A stretch of 64,000 nt of DNA from Heterocephalus glaber (Eukaryota; Chordata; Mammalia; Rodentia; Bathyergidae), in the NCBI RefSeq assembly GCF_000247695.1, contig NW_004624747.1, positions 13,147,877 through 13,211,876 on the forward strand, written 5' to 3'. The first letter of the stretch is position 1. Each line of letters begins with the position of its first letter. Below are positions 50,591 to 62,405 of this stretch, in pieces. The position numbers were made by a program, and so were the translations under genes. The notes beneath the pieces were generated by a model. That model was not told where the DNA came from, ran no database searches, and saw only the letters and a list, made by a program, of their open reading frames with translations.

Positions 50591-50689
50591 GCTGTCACTG
50601 TATGTCTTCCTTATGTCCTCCACAAGCATCTCATCCTTGTCCATCCTGTGCAGATCAACTACTCCTCCTGCAGATCAATTCCTTCTACT

Positions 50690-51060
50690 TCCCTTCTGCT
50701 TTATTTTCTATCTTAGAATGATACCCCTCCCCAACCAGTTTCCCAAGCCAGGAACCTGAGAATCAACTTCAATGTCTCTTCCTTCCTCTGCTCACAAGTC
50801 TAGTCTGTCTCCTAGGCCTGTGATTTTCTCCTCCTCCCCAACAAGTACTCTACCACCGATCTTCGTCCCCAGGTCCTTCCCATCTTTTTTTATCAGGCCA
50901 TAGGCATATCTTGCTGGGATGATCACCATGGTTTCCCTATACTGTAACCACTCCTATACCTTCCAAGCCACCCTGTTACTTTACTGTGTCACCTACTAGT
51001 CAGTGGGCCATTTGACTTACCCTATATTTACCTTTTGGTTAATCTGAGCACCATGGCATA
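50690..51060 (+). mobile_element. Probable L2 LINE fragment
   Basis: Pyrimidine-rich L2-like series (CAACTTCAATGTCTCTTCC ... CTCCTAGGCCTGTG ... GGTCCTTCCCATC); weakly matched. Confidence 0.4.
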
Positions 51061-51108
51061 TCCCTCAAAAATCATTTACGGATAATGTAGATATTAAAAG
51101 TATTTATA

Positions 51109-51188
51109 GGGCCGGGGAATTGACACCACACCCACCTCGAAAGCACAGGTTCCTGAGTTCGATCCCCAGTACCACACACAAAAAAAAG
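51109..51188 (+). mobile_element. ID-like SINE lacking the A box
   Basis: GGGCCGGGGAATTGACACC shows an internal loss of TTTAGCTCAGTGG. The B box and GTACC end remain. AAAAGTATTTATA/AAAAGTATCTATA flank it. Confidence 0.85.
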
Positions 51189-51254
51189 TATCTATAAAGT
51201 CACGGAGGTAATGTACACATTTACACAATGATACTTCCTACATTGACTCCATAG

Positions 51255-51870
51255 GTACTTTTTTTTTTTTTTGGTACCGGGGATCAAACTCAGGTCCTCA
51301 GCTTTCGAGGCAGGCGCCAGAACCGTTGAACTGAATCCCCGGCCTGGGTACTTTTTCTTTTCCCCAGCACTGGGGACTGAATATAGGGCCTTCACGCTAA
51401 ACTACATCTCCAGCACCGACACCCCCCCCCCCACCGCTTTTATGTTTTAACACTGGGTCGCTTAAAACTTTTGTTTTAAGGCTGGGTCTCACTAAATTAT
51501 CCAGGCTGGGCTTAAATTTGAGATCCTCTTCACTCAGCCTCCCAGAGTAAAGGGATTACAGGAATGGGCCACCATGCCTGGGTTTTTGTTTTGTTTTTTG
51601 AGACAGAGTTCAGGCCGTTCAGGCTGTCCTTAACTCACTACGTAGCCCAGGCAGCCTTGAACTCACTGCTTCAGGCCTCCCAAGTGCTGGGATCACAGGT
51701 GTGCACTACTACGCCCAGACCTTTTATTCTGTTTTCTGAGATAGGGTTTTGCTACAAATTCAGGCTGGCCTTGAACTCACTATGTAGCATAGGTTGGCTT
51801 TAATCCTTGTGGCAATCCTGCTTCAACCTCCCAAGTACTGAGATTACAAGCCTGGGCAACTTGCCTGGCT
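51255..51870 (-). mobile_element. Reverse SINE cluster
   Basis: ID 51258-51345; old ID 51355-51415; B1 51480-51580, 51590-51720 and 51725-51870. Confidence 0.75.
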
Positions 51871-51879
51871 ATTTTATTT

Positions 51880-52480
51880 TATTTTTTAAATTTTCCACAA
51901 AAAAATAACATAGAAGTGATAAAGTGATAGGACTGAGGGAATATTAGTCTACCTAAGCACATCTCCCCACCTAAGGAGGCATCTGGACTTTGGAATGCCT
52001 GTAGAATATATAAACTGTAAGACTGCATACTTGAACTCAAGATGACATTTGGCTAGGGATTTTTCCTGCTTGGTTTTGGAAACCCAGCAGAGAATAGCTA
52101 GAAGCATTATATAATCCAGAATACAACATATAGTCTCATTGTTTCATTTTATAAATAATTTATTTATATAATAATTTATAAATAACATTTCATTTTATAA
52201 ATAATTATTAAAATATTACATGCTGATTACAGATAATTTGATAAATCCATAAAGTATAACAGGTAAATCACTGCCATCAGATTTCTCCACAAATTAAAAA
52301 AACACTATAAATATCTGAAAAGTTAGTTTCTGCTATGCTTTGCTGTAAGCAGTAATACAGTATGTAAAATGTATGCATACATATATATAGTATTTAGAAC
52401 TAGGATGATATATACATTGTTTATATCCTCTTCTTGCTTTATTTTCTTCAGTGTTTGAAAATAAAATATAGTTGCAGTAA
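51880..52480. other. AT-rich unique sequence
   Basis: Includes duplicated CATTTTATAAATAATT near 52147 and 52190. No gene seen. Confidence 0.4.
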
Positions 52481-52484
52481 TAAT

Positions 52485-53060
52485 TTTTTTTGTACCTGGG
52501 ATCAAACTCAGGACCTTGTGATTGCCAGGAAGGCACTATGCCACTGAGCTAAATCCCTGGCCCATAATTTTTTTATTTTTTTAGGATCTTGCCTTGAATT
52601 CACTAGGTACCCCAGGCTGGCCTTGAAACGGGACCTCCTGCCTCCGGCTCCTGAGTGCTGGCATTACAGGCCTGCCCCACCACACCTGGGGGGTGGGGGT
52701 GGGGGTGAAGTTTCCTCAGATGCATTTTTTTTTGTACCGGAGATCGAACTCGGGACCTTCCACTTGCAAGCCAGGTGGCAGAACCACTGAGCTAAATCCC
52801 CGGCCCATTTGTTGCTGTTGTTGTTGTTTTTGGTACCGGGGATCCAACTCAGGTCCTTGCGCTTTCAAGGCAGGCAACAGAACCACCGAGCTAAATCCCC
52901 GGCTGTTGTTGTTTTGAGACAGGGTCTTGCTTGGTAGTTCAGGCTGTCCTTGAACTCACTCACTAGGTAGCCTAGCTGGCCTCAAACTCGCAGCGCTCTG
53001 GCTGCCTCGGCCTCTGAAGTACTGATAACACACATGTGCACCACCTTGCCCTGCATTATA
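52485..53060 (-). mobile_element. Run of five reverse SINEs
   Basis: ID 52485-52565, B1 52570-52690, ID 52727-52806, ID 52830-52903, B1 52905-53055, all in the same orientation. GTTGTTGTTTT flanks the third ID. Confidence 0.85.
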
Positions 53061-53307
53061 AGATTAACTTTTAATTGCACAGAATACAATGATAAAAAGA
53101 TAATTTACTTTTAGAATTTCATTAGTGATAAAATCCTACAAGCAGAATTATGAGGCCAAAGAGTATTTGTGCATTATCAAAGCTCGATATAGACTATCAA
53201 TTTACCTTCCAAAAAAGATTATATATTCAGTAGTTATTTCTGGGTAACTAATTTTTTGTTGATTCTAACAGGTTCAGGGATGGTATAACGAGAAATCAAC
53301 TACCTTC

Positions 53308-53640
53308 TTTTTTGAGACAGGGTCTCACTTTGTCTTGCAGGCTGGCCTTGAACTCACTCTGCAGCCCGGGCTGGCGATCCTCCTGTCTCAGCCTCCCGAG
53401 TGTTAGGATTACAGACCTGCACTACCATGCCTGGCGAGGTTTCTTTTATATGAATAACCTCTAGATGAAGACTTCCTGGTACGATAGGACGCGTTATTGG
53501 ACGTGTCTGTGGAAATGCGCTAAGGTGTGTGGGTAGCTGAGGTCCCGCAGTCAGCGTAGAGGAGGGGCATGGCTCTGGGTTCTAATCCTAACCCCTCTCT
53601 GAGACCTCAGATTTTTCCCTTGAAACAAGGAAAGGAGGTA
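53308..53640. mobile_element. B1 (-) and MIR fragment (+)
   Basis: Reverse B1 53312-53437; MIR-like 53570-53640 (GGCTCTGGGTTCTAATCC...CTCTGAGACCTCAG). Confidence 0.6.
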
Positions 53641-53699
53641 TCCTAAAGGAGGGTGAAAAGCACAAATCGCTAGAGGCGCTCTATAGCTATAGCTGTAAT

Positions 53700-54960
53700 A
53701 GTTCTTAGGGAGTTTTCACACCCTCGTCTTGGAGACCATCGGAGGGTCGCCCCGTCAGGTCTAAGAAGTTGTAAGGTGTGGGACAGAGTGGCACGGAGGG
53801 CTACTGACCTGAGGCTACGGCTAGGACTCTTTCCGCGCTCTGCTGGGTCGACTCGCAGGCTCTGCGCCCCGCGCGCAGGGATAGACGCGCGCGCCCGCCC
53901 GCCCAGGGCGCTTTCCGCATCACCTCAGATTGCTCGCCAAGGCCTGCACGGTAGGCGGCGCTACAGAGGGGGAAACAGAGGCTGAGGGAGCCCAAGTTTC
54001 TCGTCCAATCCGCGCCGCTGGCGAGCGAACAGCGTTTGGATGCTAAATTCTAGATGCCCTTTTCCTCACGCCTCCCGCAGCCCTCCAGCACCTACATACA
54101 GCGCCGGCCCCTGCGCACGCGCAATTATCACGGCTGCGTCCCCTTTAAGAGGATTCTTGTAGCCTCCGCCGATCCTTTCGCTTCCGTTCCACGTTCCCAC
54201 AATGCAGTGCGGCTGAGCGCCTCCGAGCTCGCGGGGACGCTCTGGGAGGACCTGAGCTGAGGCGGCAGCGGCGCGACTTGAGCTGCGGCGGGCCCGCGGC
54301 GTCGGGCGGTGCGGATGTCGGGTTGGGCGGACGAGCGCGGAGGCGAGGGCGACGGGCGCATCTACGTGGGGAACCTTCCGACAGACGTGCGCGAGAAGGA
54401 CCTGGAGGACCTGTTCTACAAGTACGGTCGCATCCGCGAGATCGAGCTCAAGAACCGACACGGCCTTGTGCCCTTCGCCTTCGTGCGCTTCGAGGACCCC
54501 CGGTGAGGCCCCCGACGGCTCCGCCCGCCTGCAGGCCGGTTCCCGGGCCTTCCCTCCGGTCCCCTCTTCCCGCCCGTCTGGCCTCCCCTCCCCCTCAGCG
54601 CAGACCCCCCTCGCGGCGCCCCCGGGTGGACGAGGCGGCCTCTTCTCGCGGGTTTCGGGCGGTCCCCTGCTCCGTCGTCATTTCCTTTATTATTATTTTA
54701 CTTTAAAACACAAAACCTGAGCCTTTGGAGGGCCAGAGCCCGCTCAATCGCGCCTCGGGGTGGGGAAAATTAGCGCGCTCGTACTCGCGGCTGGGGAGTC
54801 GCCCTGAGAAGGGGAAGCGGCCCCGGCCTCGGATACCTCGGGCCCCAAACCAGCCTTGGGGAAAACTAACGGGAAAAGTGGCCCGAACTCCGGTTAGGGG
54901 GAGCGGCCAGCGAGGTTGTGGTGCCTTTGGGAGTGGGGTGTAAAGGAGTCTCTGGTGGAA
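53700..54960 (+). promoter_or_regulatory. SRSF9: SRSF9 CpG-island promoter with NRF1 and ZNF143 sites
   Basis: CpG-dense region around exon 1. TGCGCACGCGCA at 54112-54123 fits the NRF1 consensus YGCGCAYGCGCR exactly. TTCCCACAATGCAGTGCGG at 54194-54212 closely fits the ZNF143 motif. ETS-like CTTCCG occurs near 54181. No TATA box is seen. The transcription start is probably close to 54200. Confidence 0.75.
54315..54502 (+). CDS. SRSF9: SRSF9 exon 1 (coding part)
   Basis: Encodes [20 protein letters not shown] through FVRFEDP and two bases of Arg63, then donor GTGAGG. Very CpG-rich, as expected of a first exon within a CpG island. Confidence 0.97.
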
Positions 54961-57900
54961 CCCGCCTCCACCTGCGCGCACCGCTCCGCGCAGAACCGGA
55001 GTCCGGCGCTTGGGAAAGAAGGACCTGAGGAGACTCCTCAGGCAGCCTGAGGGAGGTTTCATTCTCCTCTTAGGGAGGCCTGCCAGATGTTAGAGGCCCC
55101 AGAGTTGTGGAGTCTGGTACCTTTACTGGCGCTTTGGTGATTCTGCAAACATTGTTGGCCCTTATGCCGTAAAAGGACCAGCAACTTTTATTTTTGGAGA
55201 CAGAGACTCTGTAGTTCCCGCCACCATATCCCGTTCTGGACCAGGAACTTTCAAAACTGCAGTTGATCGCTGCACTCGGTGTTAGTGTACCGTTTTTGAG
55301 GCATGGTTTAGAGGAAGGCTTCACTTCTGCCCCACTGCCAGCGTTATCTGTAGCGTGTCCTGCTTGCCTGGGGTGGAGGTATTGATAGGGCCAAAAGAGC
55401 GGCTGAGGTCAAAGTGGCAGGCAGCGTTCTGAGGTGTTTTGTTTTTTGGTTTTTTTGGTTTGTTTTTGTTTTTTGGAGGCAGGGTCTCACTATGCAGTTG
55501 AGGCTGGGCTTGAACTCACTGTATAGCCCAGGCTGGTCTCGAACTCACAGCGATCCACCTGCTTCAGCCTCTTGAGTGCTGGGTTTACAGACTTGCTGCC
55601 ATCATGGCCGGGCTTTTTTTTTTTTTTTTTTCCTTTTTGAGACAGGGTTTCACTATATAGTTCAGGTTACTTTGAACTCGCCATGTAATCCAGGCCGGCC
55701 TCCAACTAGCTGTGATTCTCCTCACCCTCCCCAGTGCTGGGATTACAGGCATGTGCCACAAGGCCAGTCCCTACACTGAGGTGTTTTTTTTTCTTTCTGA
55801 GGTTTGTTTTTTTTTGGTACCGGGGATTGAACTCGGGTCCTTGCGCTTGCACAGCAGGCTCCCAGAGGTTTTTTTGATGGCTACACTGAGGACTCATTCT
55901 GTGTGTCTCAACATTTGCCTCAGAAGTGGAACTAGGTATTTTTACATTTAAATGGGAGAAAACTGTGCTCTAACTAGTAACATCCATTGTGTGTGTGTTT
56001 TAAGAGTAGGAAAATTTATTGGGAAATAGGAATCTCTCCTGAGAGACAGGAGGGGTCCCAAATGGGTTGCCCCATCCTCCTGTGTGGAAGGACCATGTTG
56101 TGTATTTACCATTTTCAACAAACTACAAGGTAGGTACTGTTAACCACACTTTGTTACAGATGAGGAATTTAAGGATATGGAGGGTTGTTGATAAGATTGG
56201 CTAGTAAGATTCAAGATAGAATACATACTTGCTGTAGGATGAATTACATTGTTATTTTCCCCCTTAGTTCTTTCTTATCAGAAAAGCTGTATTTTGATAC
56301 CATGATGTGACAAGTTTCAAACCAAGTACTGTACACGTTAGTATCTTATTTAATCCTAACAAGCCGGTGAGATGGGCTTGTAGCTTATGTTAGAGATGTA
56401 AAAATTTGAATAAGCACTTAGCCTTAGGTAAAAACTAAGTGGTTGAAGAATGGTTTGAATTCGAGTCAATTTGTATTCACAATTTGCTCTGAAACCTTAG
56501 CAAGTTGCTCTGGATGTGGTCTTGCTACATTTAGGCCTAGAATGTTGGTAAGCAATTGTGTGCCCATAACAGAATGAATCCCTTGCTTTGCTTCTTGGTC
56601 TGGGGATGTAACTCAGTGATACAGCACTTCCCTATCAGGTAAGAGGCCTAGAGTTTGATCCCTAGCACCCACTAAAAAAAATTTTAAAAAAAAATTTCCT
56701 CTTGGTGAAATCATACCCAGTGGTTTGTACAGTGTACTCCAAACCTTGGTGAGAAGTTACACTTAAAGGAGTTGGGTTTCTTTTCTTTTCTTTCTTTCTT
56801 TATTTTGGTACCAGGGATCAAACTCGGGACCTTGTGCTTTCGAGGCAGGCGCCAGAACCACTGAGCTAAATCCCCAGCCCAAGGAGTATGAGTTTTCATC
56901 ACTAAACACATCTTTGCATTTCTCCTGAGCTGCCTTTTTTCCCTGAGATTTTTTTTCTTTCTTTCTTTCGGTTCCAGGGATCAAACTGAGGACCTTGTGC
57001 TTGTGAGGTAGGCTTGGTGCCACTAAGCTAAATTCCTGGCCCTGAGATTTTTTTTTCTGATAACAGGAACTGAACTCAGGACCTTTCGGTAGGCAAGCAG
57101 ATGCTGCACCACTGAGCTACATCCCCGACCCTCCTGAGATTTTTTTAAAAGGAGTTTTCTTTCTGTAAGCTTTATGACACTGGGCTTTATGGAAGAATTT
57201 TAAGGGCTAGTAATAATCTGTCAACAGTTTACTTTTGGGGGGGAGGGGTACCAGGGATCAAACTCGGGTCCCTGCACTTGCGCAGCGGGCGGTGAAACCA
57301 GTGAGCTAAATCCCCGGCCCTGTCAACAGTTTACTTTTTCTCTGAATTAGTCCTCTTATAAGTAATCTGTTTACCCATCTATTATTTATTTATTTTTTTT
57401 TTGGTCTTGTCAGTCCATTATCACTTGATAGCTAGAAAACCATGTGTACGACCGTTGTAAAGTTTAATTCACCGTGAAGTTTTCAACCAAAGCACAAGTA
57501 TAAGATTTTGGCTTTGGTTTGTTTTGCTGTTACTCTTCCCTTTCCTTGTGTCCCTCACTGGGAACATTGATCCTCTTGGGTAGCACTAACTCTAAACTTC
57601 TTTGCAGAGATGCTGAGGATGCAATTTATGGAAGAAATGGTTATGATTATGGCCAGTGTCGGCTTCGTGTGGAGTTCCCCAGGACTTACGGAGGTCGGGG
57701 TGGGTGGCCCCGTGGTGGGAGGACTGGGCCTCCTACAAGAAGATCTGATTTCCGAGTTCTTGTTTCAGGTATGGTTCCTTTCAAACTGAATGAGATGCTG
57801 CACGTAAACTACTTAGTCTGGCCTCTAAGGAACGTTAGCTGTTTATTCAGCATGTGACATATATGGGCTTTCTTTTCAATAACCTGTGCACAGTGACAGC

Positions 57901-60900
57901 TGGAAACCCTGCTCTGGCTTACCAGTGTCCTGCAAATTGAGCTTGTATTACTAGTCCAGCCTTGGTAGAACATTTTTGTTTTTTGGTGGGTTTTGTTTTT
58001 TTGTTTTTGTTTTTAAACACAAGATCTCTAGCCGTGTAGTTCAGGCTGGCCTTGAACTTCTGCCTCAGCCTCCCAAGTGCTGGATTACAGGTATGCGCCA
58101 CCAACGCCTGGTCTGGAACATAAATGTGTTTCTTGTTAAGGGGTTTTTCTCTTGGTGAGAAGGAAAGGTGATGGCAAAATCCTTTCATCTGGGATTCTAA
58201 AGACATTTTCTTTTGGAACATACCTTGGTATCACCCTTGCTAGAAAGATACTTATTACAAGAGCCAGATTTGAACAACTCACCAAACTTTGGATCCTGAA
58301 AAAGGCTAGATTTTGTGGTGGTTTGGGGATTGAATCAAAAAGAAAAACCAACCAAAGAAAACCCCACAACTTGGAATCTTGTAGATTATTTAGGCAAGTA
58401 TAGAATATTTCTGTCTAGTGTTAACAAGTGATAAAATGCTAAGCTCAGAAGTTTATGTGTTTTTGAAATTTTATTACAGTGGGAAATACTAATACTGGGA
58501 ACTTCTGCACAATGCAGGCAAATTTTACGGCCCTACTGGAGTGAGATGTATTGAGCAGCATGGCATCTTTTTAGGATGTGAATGAATTTCCCACAACACA
58601 GCAGATTTCCAAGTGCTTAAGAGTGATAGTCTCTGCCTACCTTGTATCCTTCTATAATTTCTTAACCCCAGAACTCTGTTCCCTCCTTCAGGATGTCATA
58701 CATACTTTCTTTTTCCTCTTCATGCTGCTCTGAAATCCTGCTTAGAAAACTATTAGGAAATGGCTGAAGTCCTGAGCTTGAGCGGTAAACACAGCCTGTG
58801 AGAGCAGGAGCACATTTCCCTTTCATGACATCAGGTAGGGTTGTATGACTCCCAACTAGTTTTAGTGTCTGAATATTACCTTTTCCCCCACTATAGTGAA
58901 GAATATTGGTGATCTCTTAAGAGGAAGTTTGTCAGTCGTTCACTCCTATAAGAAAACATTTTTTATATTTTTGTTGTTGTGTTGTTACCTTTGGCTATGC
59001 TTTACTTAGTTGGCTGCTTTCAATTCCATGTCCTGGGAAACCTGGTCAGGTAAGAAGTAATTAGTGCTAATAAACTTCATATTGGAAAAGATTGGAATTT
59101 GGTTTTGGGAGTTTGGCACTGACTGAAGGACAAAGGAAAAGGTGAATTCTCAGAGATGTCAAACCTATAAATAAGATGCTCTGCTGGGAAGGTTTTGGTC
59201 TCTAGAAGATTAGCCCAGAACCAGCTTCTTGAGGTGGTATGCCATACATGCTTCAGTGCTTCTCTCTGGTTTTGTGTTCCACAGAGAAGAGACATAGAAT
59301 TGGTGGCTCTTTTTTTTTTTTTTTTTGTACTGGGGATCAAACTCAGAACCTTGCGCTTTTGAGACAGGTGGTGGAACCACTGAGCTAAATACTCGGCCCA
59401 GGTGGCTCTTAACAGGGCAGTTAACATGGCTGAAGGATGTGGGTTGTTGTGTTCTCTGTGCCTAGGACTTCCTCCATCAGGCAGCTGGCAGGACCTGAAA
59501 GATCACATGCGAGAAGCTGGAGATGTCTGTTATGCAGATGTGCAAAAGGATGGAATGGGGATGGTTGAGTATCTCAGAAAAGAAGATATGGAATATGCCC
59601 TGCGTAAACTGGATGACACCAAATTTCGCTCTCATGAGGTGGGTCCCTACCTTTTACTGAGCTGCTCTCAGGTCACACTCCCAGAACCTAACCCAGCAAT
59701 ACTGTAGTAGCAACAGTAGCTACTGACAGAAGTAGCAGGTCATGCACTTGCCATTTGATTACCTCATGGTACTATTAAAGTGAACACTTTAAGTGAACAG
59801 AGCCAGGGAATTTGTCATATGTGCCACCACACCTAGCTGGGGTTTCTTGGTGTCTTTTTTTTTTTTTTGGTACTGGGGATCGAACTCCGGTCCTTCTGCT
59901 TGTGAGGCAGGCGCCAGAACCACTGAACTACATCCCCGGCCCTCTTGGTGTCTTTATTTTCCCAGTACTTGGGACCTTTCGCTTTTGAGGCAGGCATGGT
60001 GCCACTGTGCTAAATCCCCAGCCCCTTGATGTCCTTTTCTTTAGGAAAGTAGCTGGTACTTTGGATCCTTTCAAACACTAATTGGACATTGTTTTGGTTT
60101 TTTTCTTATCTGTCTTGAGTTGCTGTGGTGTTTATGGATAGCTGGGGAACACATCTCTAGACTTTTTTATTTTTCTGAGGGTTCATATAGTCCCTAGTTT
60201 TATGGCTTAGAGCAGTGGTGGGAAACCTGTGGCATTCGTGCCACATTGGGCTGTTTGTATCATTAAAAGCTCTAAAAGCTTTGCCATCATTGGCTTAGAG
60301 AATAGTCCTTGCAAGGCTTACGCAGTGCTTTTGCTCAGGCTGTCTTCTAGGACTTGAATTTGAAACAGAAGAGCAGCTGGTCCTCAGTATACTTCGAGGG
60401 AGGGTTTCACTATGGGTGAATCCAAAACCATTTAGCTTCTTTAACTTAGCATCTTTGGATCTTCTGAGAATGTTGCTGAGGGCAGAGGGCCTGGAATCAG
60501 GCAAGCCTGGACATAACATTAATTTCTTTCTTTTTTTTTTTTTTTGGTACCAGGGATTGAACTCAGGACCTCGCACTTGCGAGGCAGGCGGCTTGCGCTT
60601 GCGGAGGCACCATTAAGCTAAATCCCTGGACCCATAACATTAATTTCTTTTTCTTTTTTGGTACTGGGGTTCGAACTCGGGTCCTTGGGCTTTCGAGGCA
60701 GGCGGCTATAACATTAATTTCTTAGCTGAGCTGGTACTCTGAACCCTAAATGGTCTATATCCAAAATGGCTATATAATAGTGCGGTCACAAGACATGCCA
60801 GGAAGCTAACCTATGAGAATAACTAAAGTCTTGTCCTGACATCTAGGAGATGTTGAATACAGGTTAGCTTCTTCCATAAGATGATCTTGGGCAAATGAAA

Positions 60901-61254
60901 AAACTTAAGGCTTAGTTTTCCTCCTTTTTGAAATGGGATAATGATTATCTACTTCCATAAACTAGTGAGGGTTTAATGAAATATAGGTAACAGTGGCAGA
61001 CACATAGTAAGTGCTCAACACAATCATCTTTACTATTAAACAGCTAGGATAGATGTTGATTTGGTTTTTCTTCTCTTTATTTATTCATTTACTCTTTGTT
61101 TGAATTTCAGGGTGAAACTTCCTACATCCGAGTTTATCCTGAGAGAAGCACCAGCTATGGCTATTCACGGTCTCGGTCTGGGTCAAGGGGCCGTGACTCT
61201 CCATACCAAAGCAGGGGTTCCCCACACTACTTCTCTCCTTTCAGACCCTACTGA
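54315..61254 (+). CDS. SRSF9: SRSF9 (SRp30c), serine/arginine-rich splicing factor 9 (complete, 221 aa)
   Basis: Nuclear SR protein that binds exonic and intronic enhancers and influences splice-site choice. Four exons, 54315-54502, 57608-57768, 59466-59638 and 61111-61254, total 666 nt (221 codons plus TGA), the length of human SRSF9. RRM1 (about residues 14-85) shows RNP2 IYVGNL (16-21) and an RNP1-like LVPFAFVRF (51-59). A Gly/Arg linker ([11 protein letters not shown]) follows. The pseudo-RRM2 has the diagnostic SWQDLKDH (123-130). The short tail [12 protein letters not shown] is a minimal RS domain. Versus my recollection of human, residue 102 is Thr (Asn) and 147 is Met (Val). The ATG at 54315 matches the family start; the in-frame GTG at 54309 is only an upstream codon. 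It is divergent from DYNLL1, 29 kb away, and convergent with GATC. Confidence 0.98.
54503..57607 (+). other. SRSF9: SRSF9 intron 1 and its repeats
   Basis: CpG-rich to ~54960, unique to 55440. Reverse B1 55480-55610 and 55620-55770; partial reverse ID 55812-55860; MIR (-) 56100-56225 and 56320-56475; old ID (+) 56600-56670; reverse IDs 56800-56880, 56965-57043, 57055-57132 and 57245-57320 (the last with CTGTCAACAGTTTACTTTT duplicated). Confidence 0.75.
57608..57768 (+). CDS. SRSF9: SRSF9 exon 2
   Basis: The acceptor is TTTGCAG and the donor is GTATGG. It encodes [17 protein letters not shown] through the Gly/Arg linker to RSDFRVLVS, joining RRM1 to the pseudo-RRM. Confidence 0.97.
57769..59465 (+). 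other. SRSF9: SRSF9 intron 2 and its repeats
   Basis: Reverse B1 57985-58110, then about 1.2 kb of unique sequence, then reverse ID 59313-59399 (GGTGGCTCTT duplicated) ending 66 bp before exon 3. Confidence 0.8.
59466..59638 (+). CDS. SRSF9: SRSF9 exon 3
   Basis: The acceptor is GTGCCTAG and the donor is GTGGGT. It encodes [20 protein letters not shown] to [12 protein letters not shown], most of the pseudo-RRM, including SWQDLKDH. Confidence 0.97.
60213..60292. mobile_element. hAT-type miniature transposon, copy 1 (80 bp)
   Basis: Begins CAGTGGTGGGAAACCT and ends CTTTGCCATCATTG; the ends are imperfect inverted repeats (12 of 16). A perfect 8-bp target duplication GCTTAGAG lies at 60205-60212 and 60293-60300. 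An inner hairpin GGCATTCGTGCC follows the left end. It has no coding capacity. It sits in SRSF9 intron 3. Confidence 0.85.
60513..60722 (-). mobile_element. Two tandem reverse IDs with a triple target repeat
   Basis: ATAACATTAATTTCTT occurs at about 60513, 60635 and 60706: before, between and after the two ID copies. The second copy is truncated. Confidence 0.88.
61111..61254 (+). CDS. SRSF9: SRSF9 exon 4 (terminal coding part)
   Basis: The acceptor is GAATTTCAG. It encodes [20 protein letters not shown], the short RS stretch and the FSPFRPY end before TGA. Confidence 0.97.
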   Translation, partial: GETSYIRVYPERSTSYGYSRSRSGSRGRDSPYQSRGSPHYFSPFRPY

Positions 61255-62045
61255 GACAGGTGATGGGAGTTTTTTCTTTATTTTTTAGATGACCTGAGCT
61301 GCTTTGTGCTCAGAATCTACATTCCAGATTGATGATTTAGTGTCTTAGGAAATTTTTTAAAATTTTTTTTAAGGGAAAAAACTACATAATTTCTACCAGC
61401 GCCATATTAGCAGTGAAATGTTTTAAACTGCAGGCATTGTGGTTTTGGTTCAGAAACAAGTTGTATATTTTTCACCCCTGATTATGGGGAAAAAAAAATC
61501 AGTGCTGGGTCTTTGTGGGTTGCTCTGCTATGGAGAGAACAGCAGCTACTGTGACTGAGTTGGCCCATTCTGTTTAGAAATATATTTTAAACGTTTAGTA
61601 ATTGACATGTGTGGTTGTCCTTGATTAAGTATATAGATTTCACCTAACAGATACACTGGTTTAAAAAAAAAATCATTTTGTTTTCAAAGTAACTTGAACC
61701 CAGTTTGTAAGAAACAGAAATACATAGTTTTACTTGGAGATGATAGTTGTTATAGTGGTGGCCCAAGAATTTCAACTCCAATGGCAAGTCTAGGGTTTTC
61801 CTTATAATTCAAGCCTGACTTTGTAAATTAAATGCCTTTTAAAAAAAAAAAGGGAAGGTGGCTGAAAATAGGCTCAGGGGTATTTTTATGGTAAGTTCTC
61901 ATTTCCGAAAGAAAAACTATAGGTGTGGTTCCATTTGCATATAATCACTTTGTGGGGTGGAGGGTGGCTCTGTAGTATTTAAACACTGTTGAGACCTTAG
62001 CAGAAAGTTAGCTATCTGCTGTGAATAAAGTAGGGACCCAGGAAC
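61255..62045 (+). other. SRSF9: SRSF9 3' UTR with candidate poly(A) signals
   Basis: Unique, SINE-free sequence after the stop. Candidate signals are ATTAAA at 61827-61832 and AATAAA at 62024-62029. Which one is used cannot be told from sequence. It may overlap the 3' UTR of GATC on the other strand. Confidence 0.55.
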
Positions 62046-62405
62046 AAATATAAGTACAGTATGTTTGGTAAAAATAACGCCACTCAAGTTAGTGCAGTCA
62101 GCAATTAACAATGACAGCTTAGGCTGTAACTGTGATCTGATGCTTTTATCTGTCGAATATATAAACAGAAAAGTTCACTTACATCCATTTGGTAGACAGT
62201 CTTTTAAGGGAAGGTTCAGGATACAGTAAGATAATGTTTTGGCTAGAGTTTGCCAATTCTGACTTTGGAAGAGTTAAGTTACTAAGACTTGCTTGAGCAT
62301 CCGTATTTTTCAGGTGACTGAAGAAAGGACCATTAGAATTTATAGTAAAATAGCACCATTGCGCTTCCATGTGCTTACAGGGTACCCTCTTCCCAGAAGA
62401 GCTAC

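Larger units (their letters stand above)
59639..61110 (+). other. SRSF9: SRSF9 intron 3 and its repeats
   Basis: Reverse IDs 59858-59943, 59960-60022 (truncated), 60530-60630 and 60655-60712 (truncated); the hAT miniature element 60213-60292; MIR (+) 60870-61022. Confidence 0.8.

Noticed and set aside
54278..54706. 142-aa forward open frame over the SRSF9 first exon
   Set aside because: Out of frame with SRSF9 and due to high GC content; the SRSF9 frame is the conserved one.
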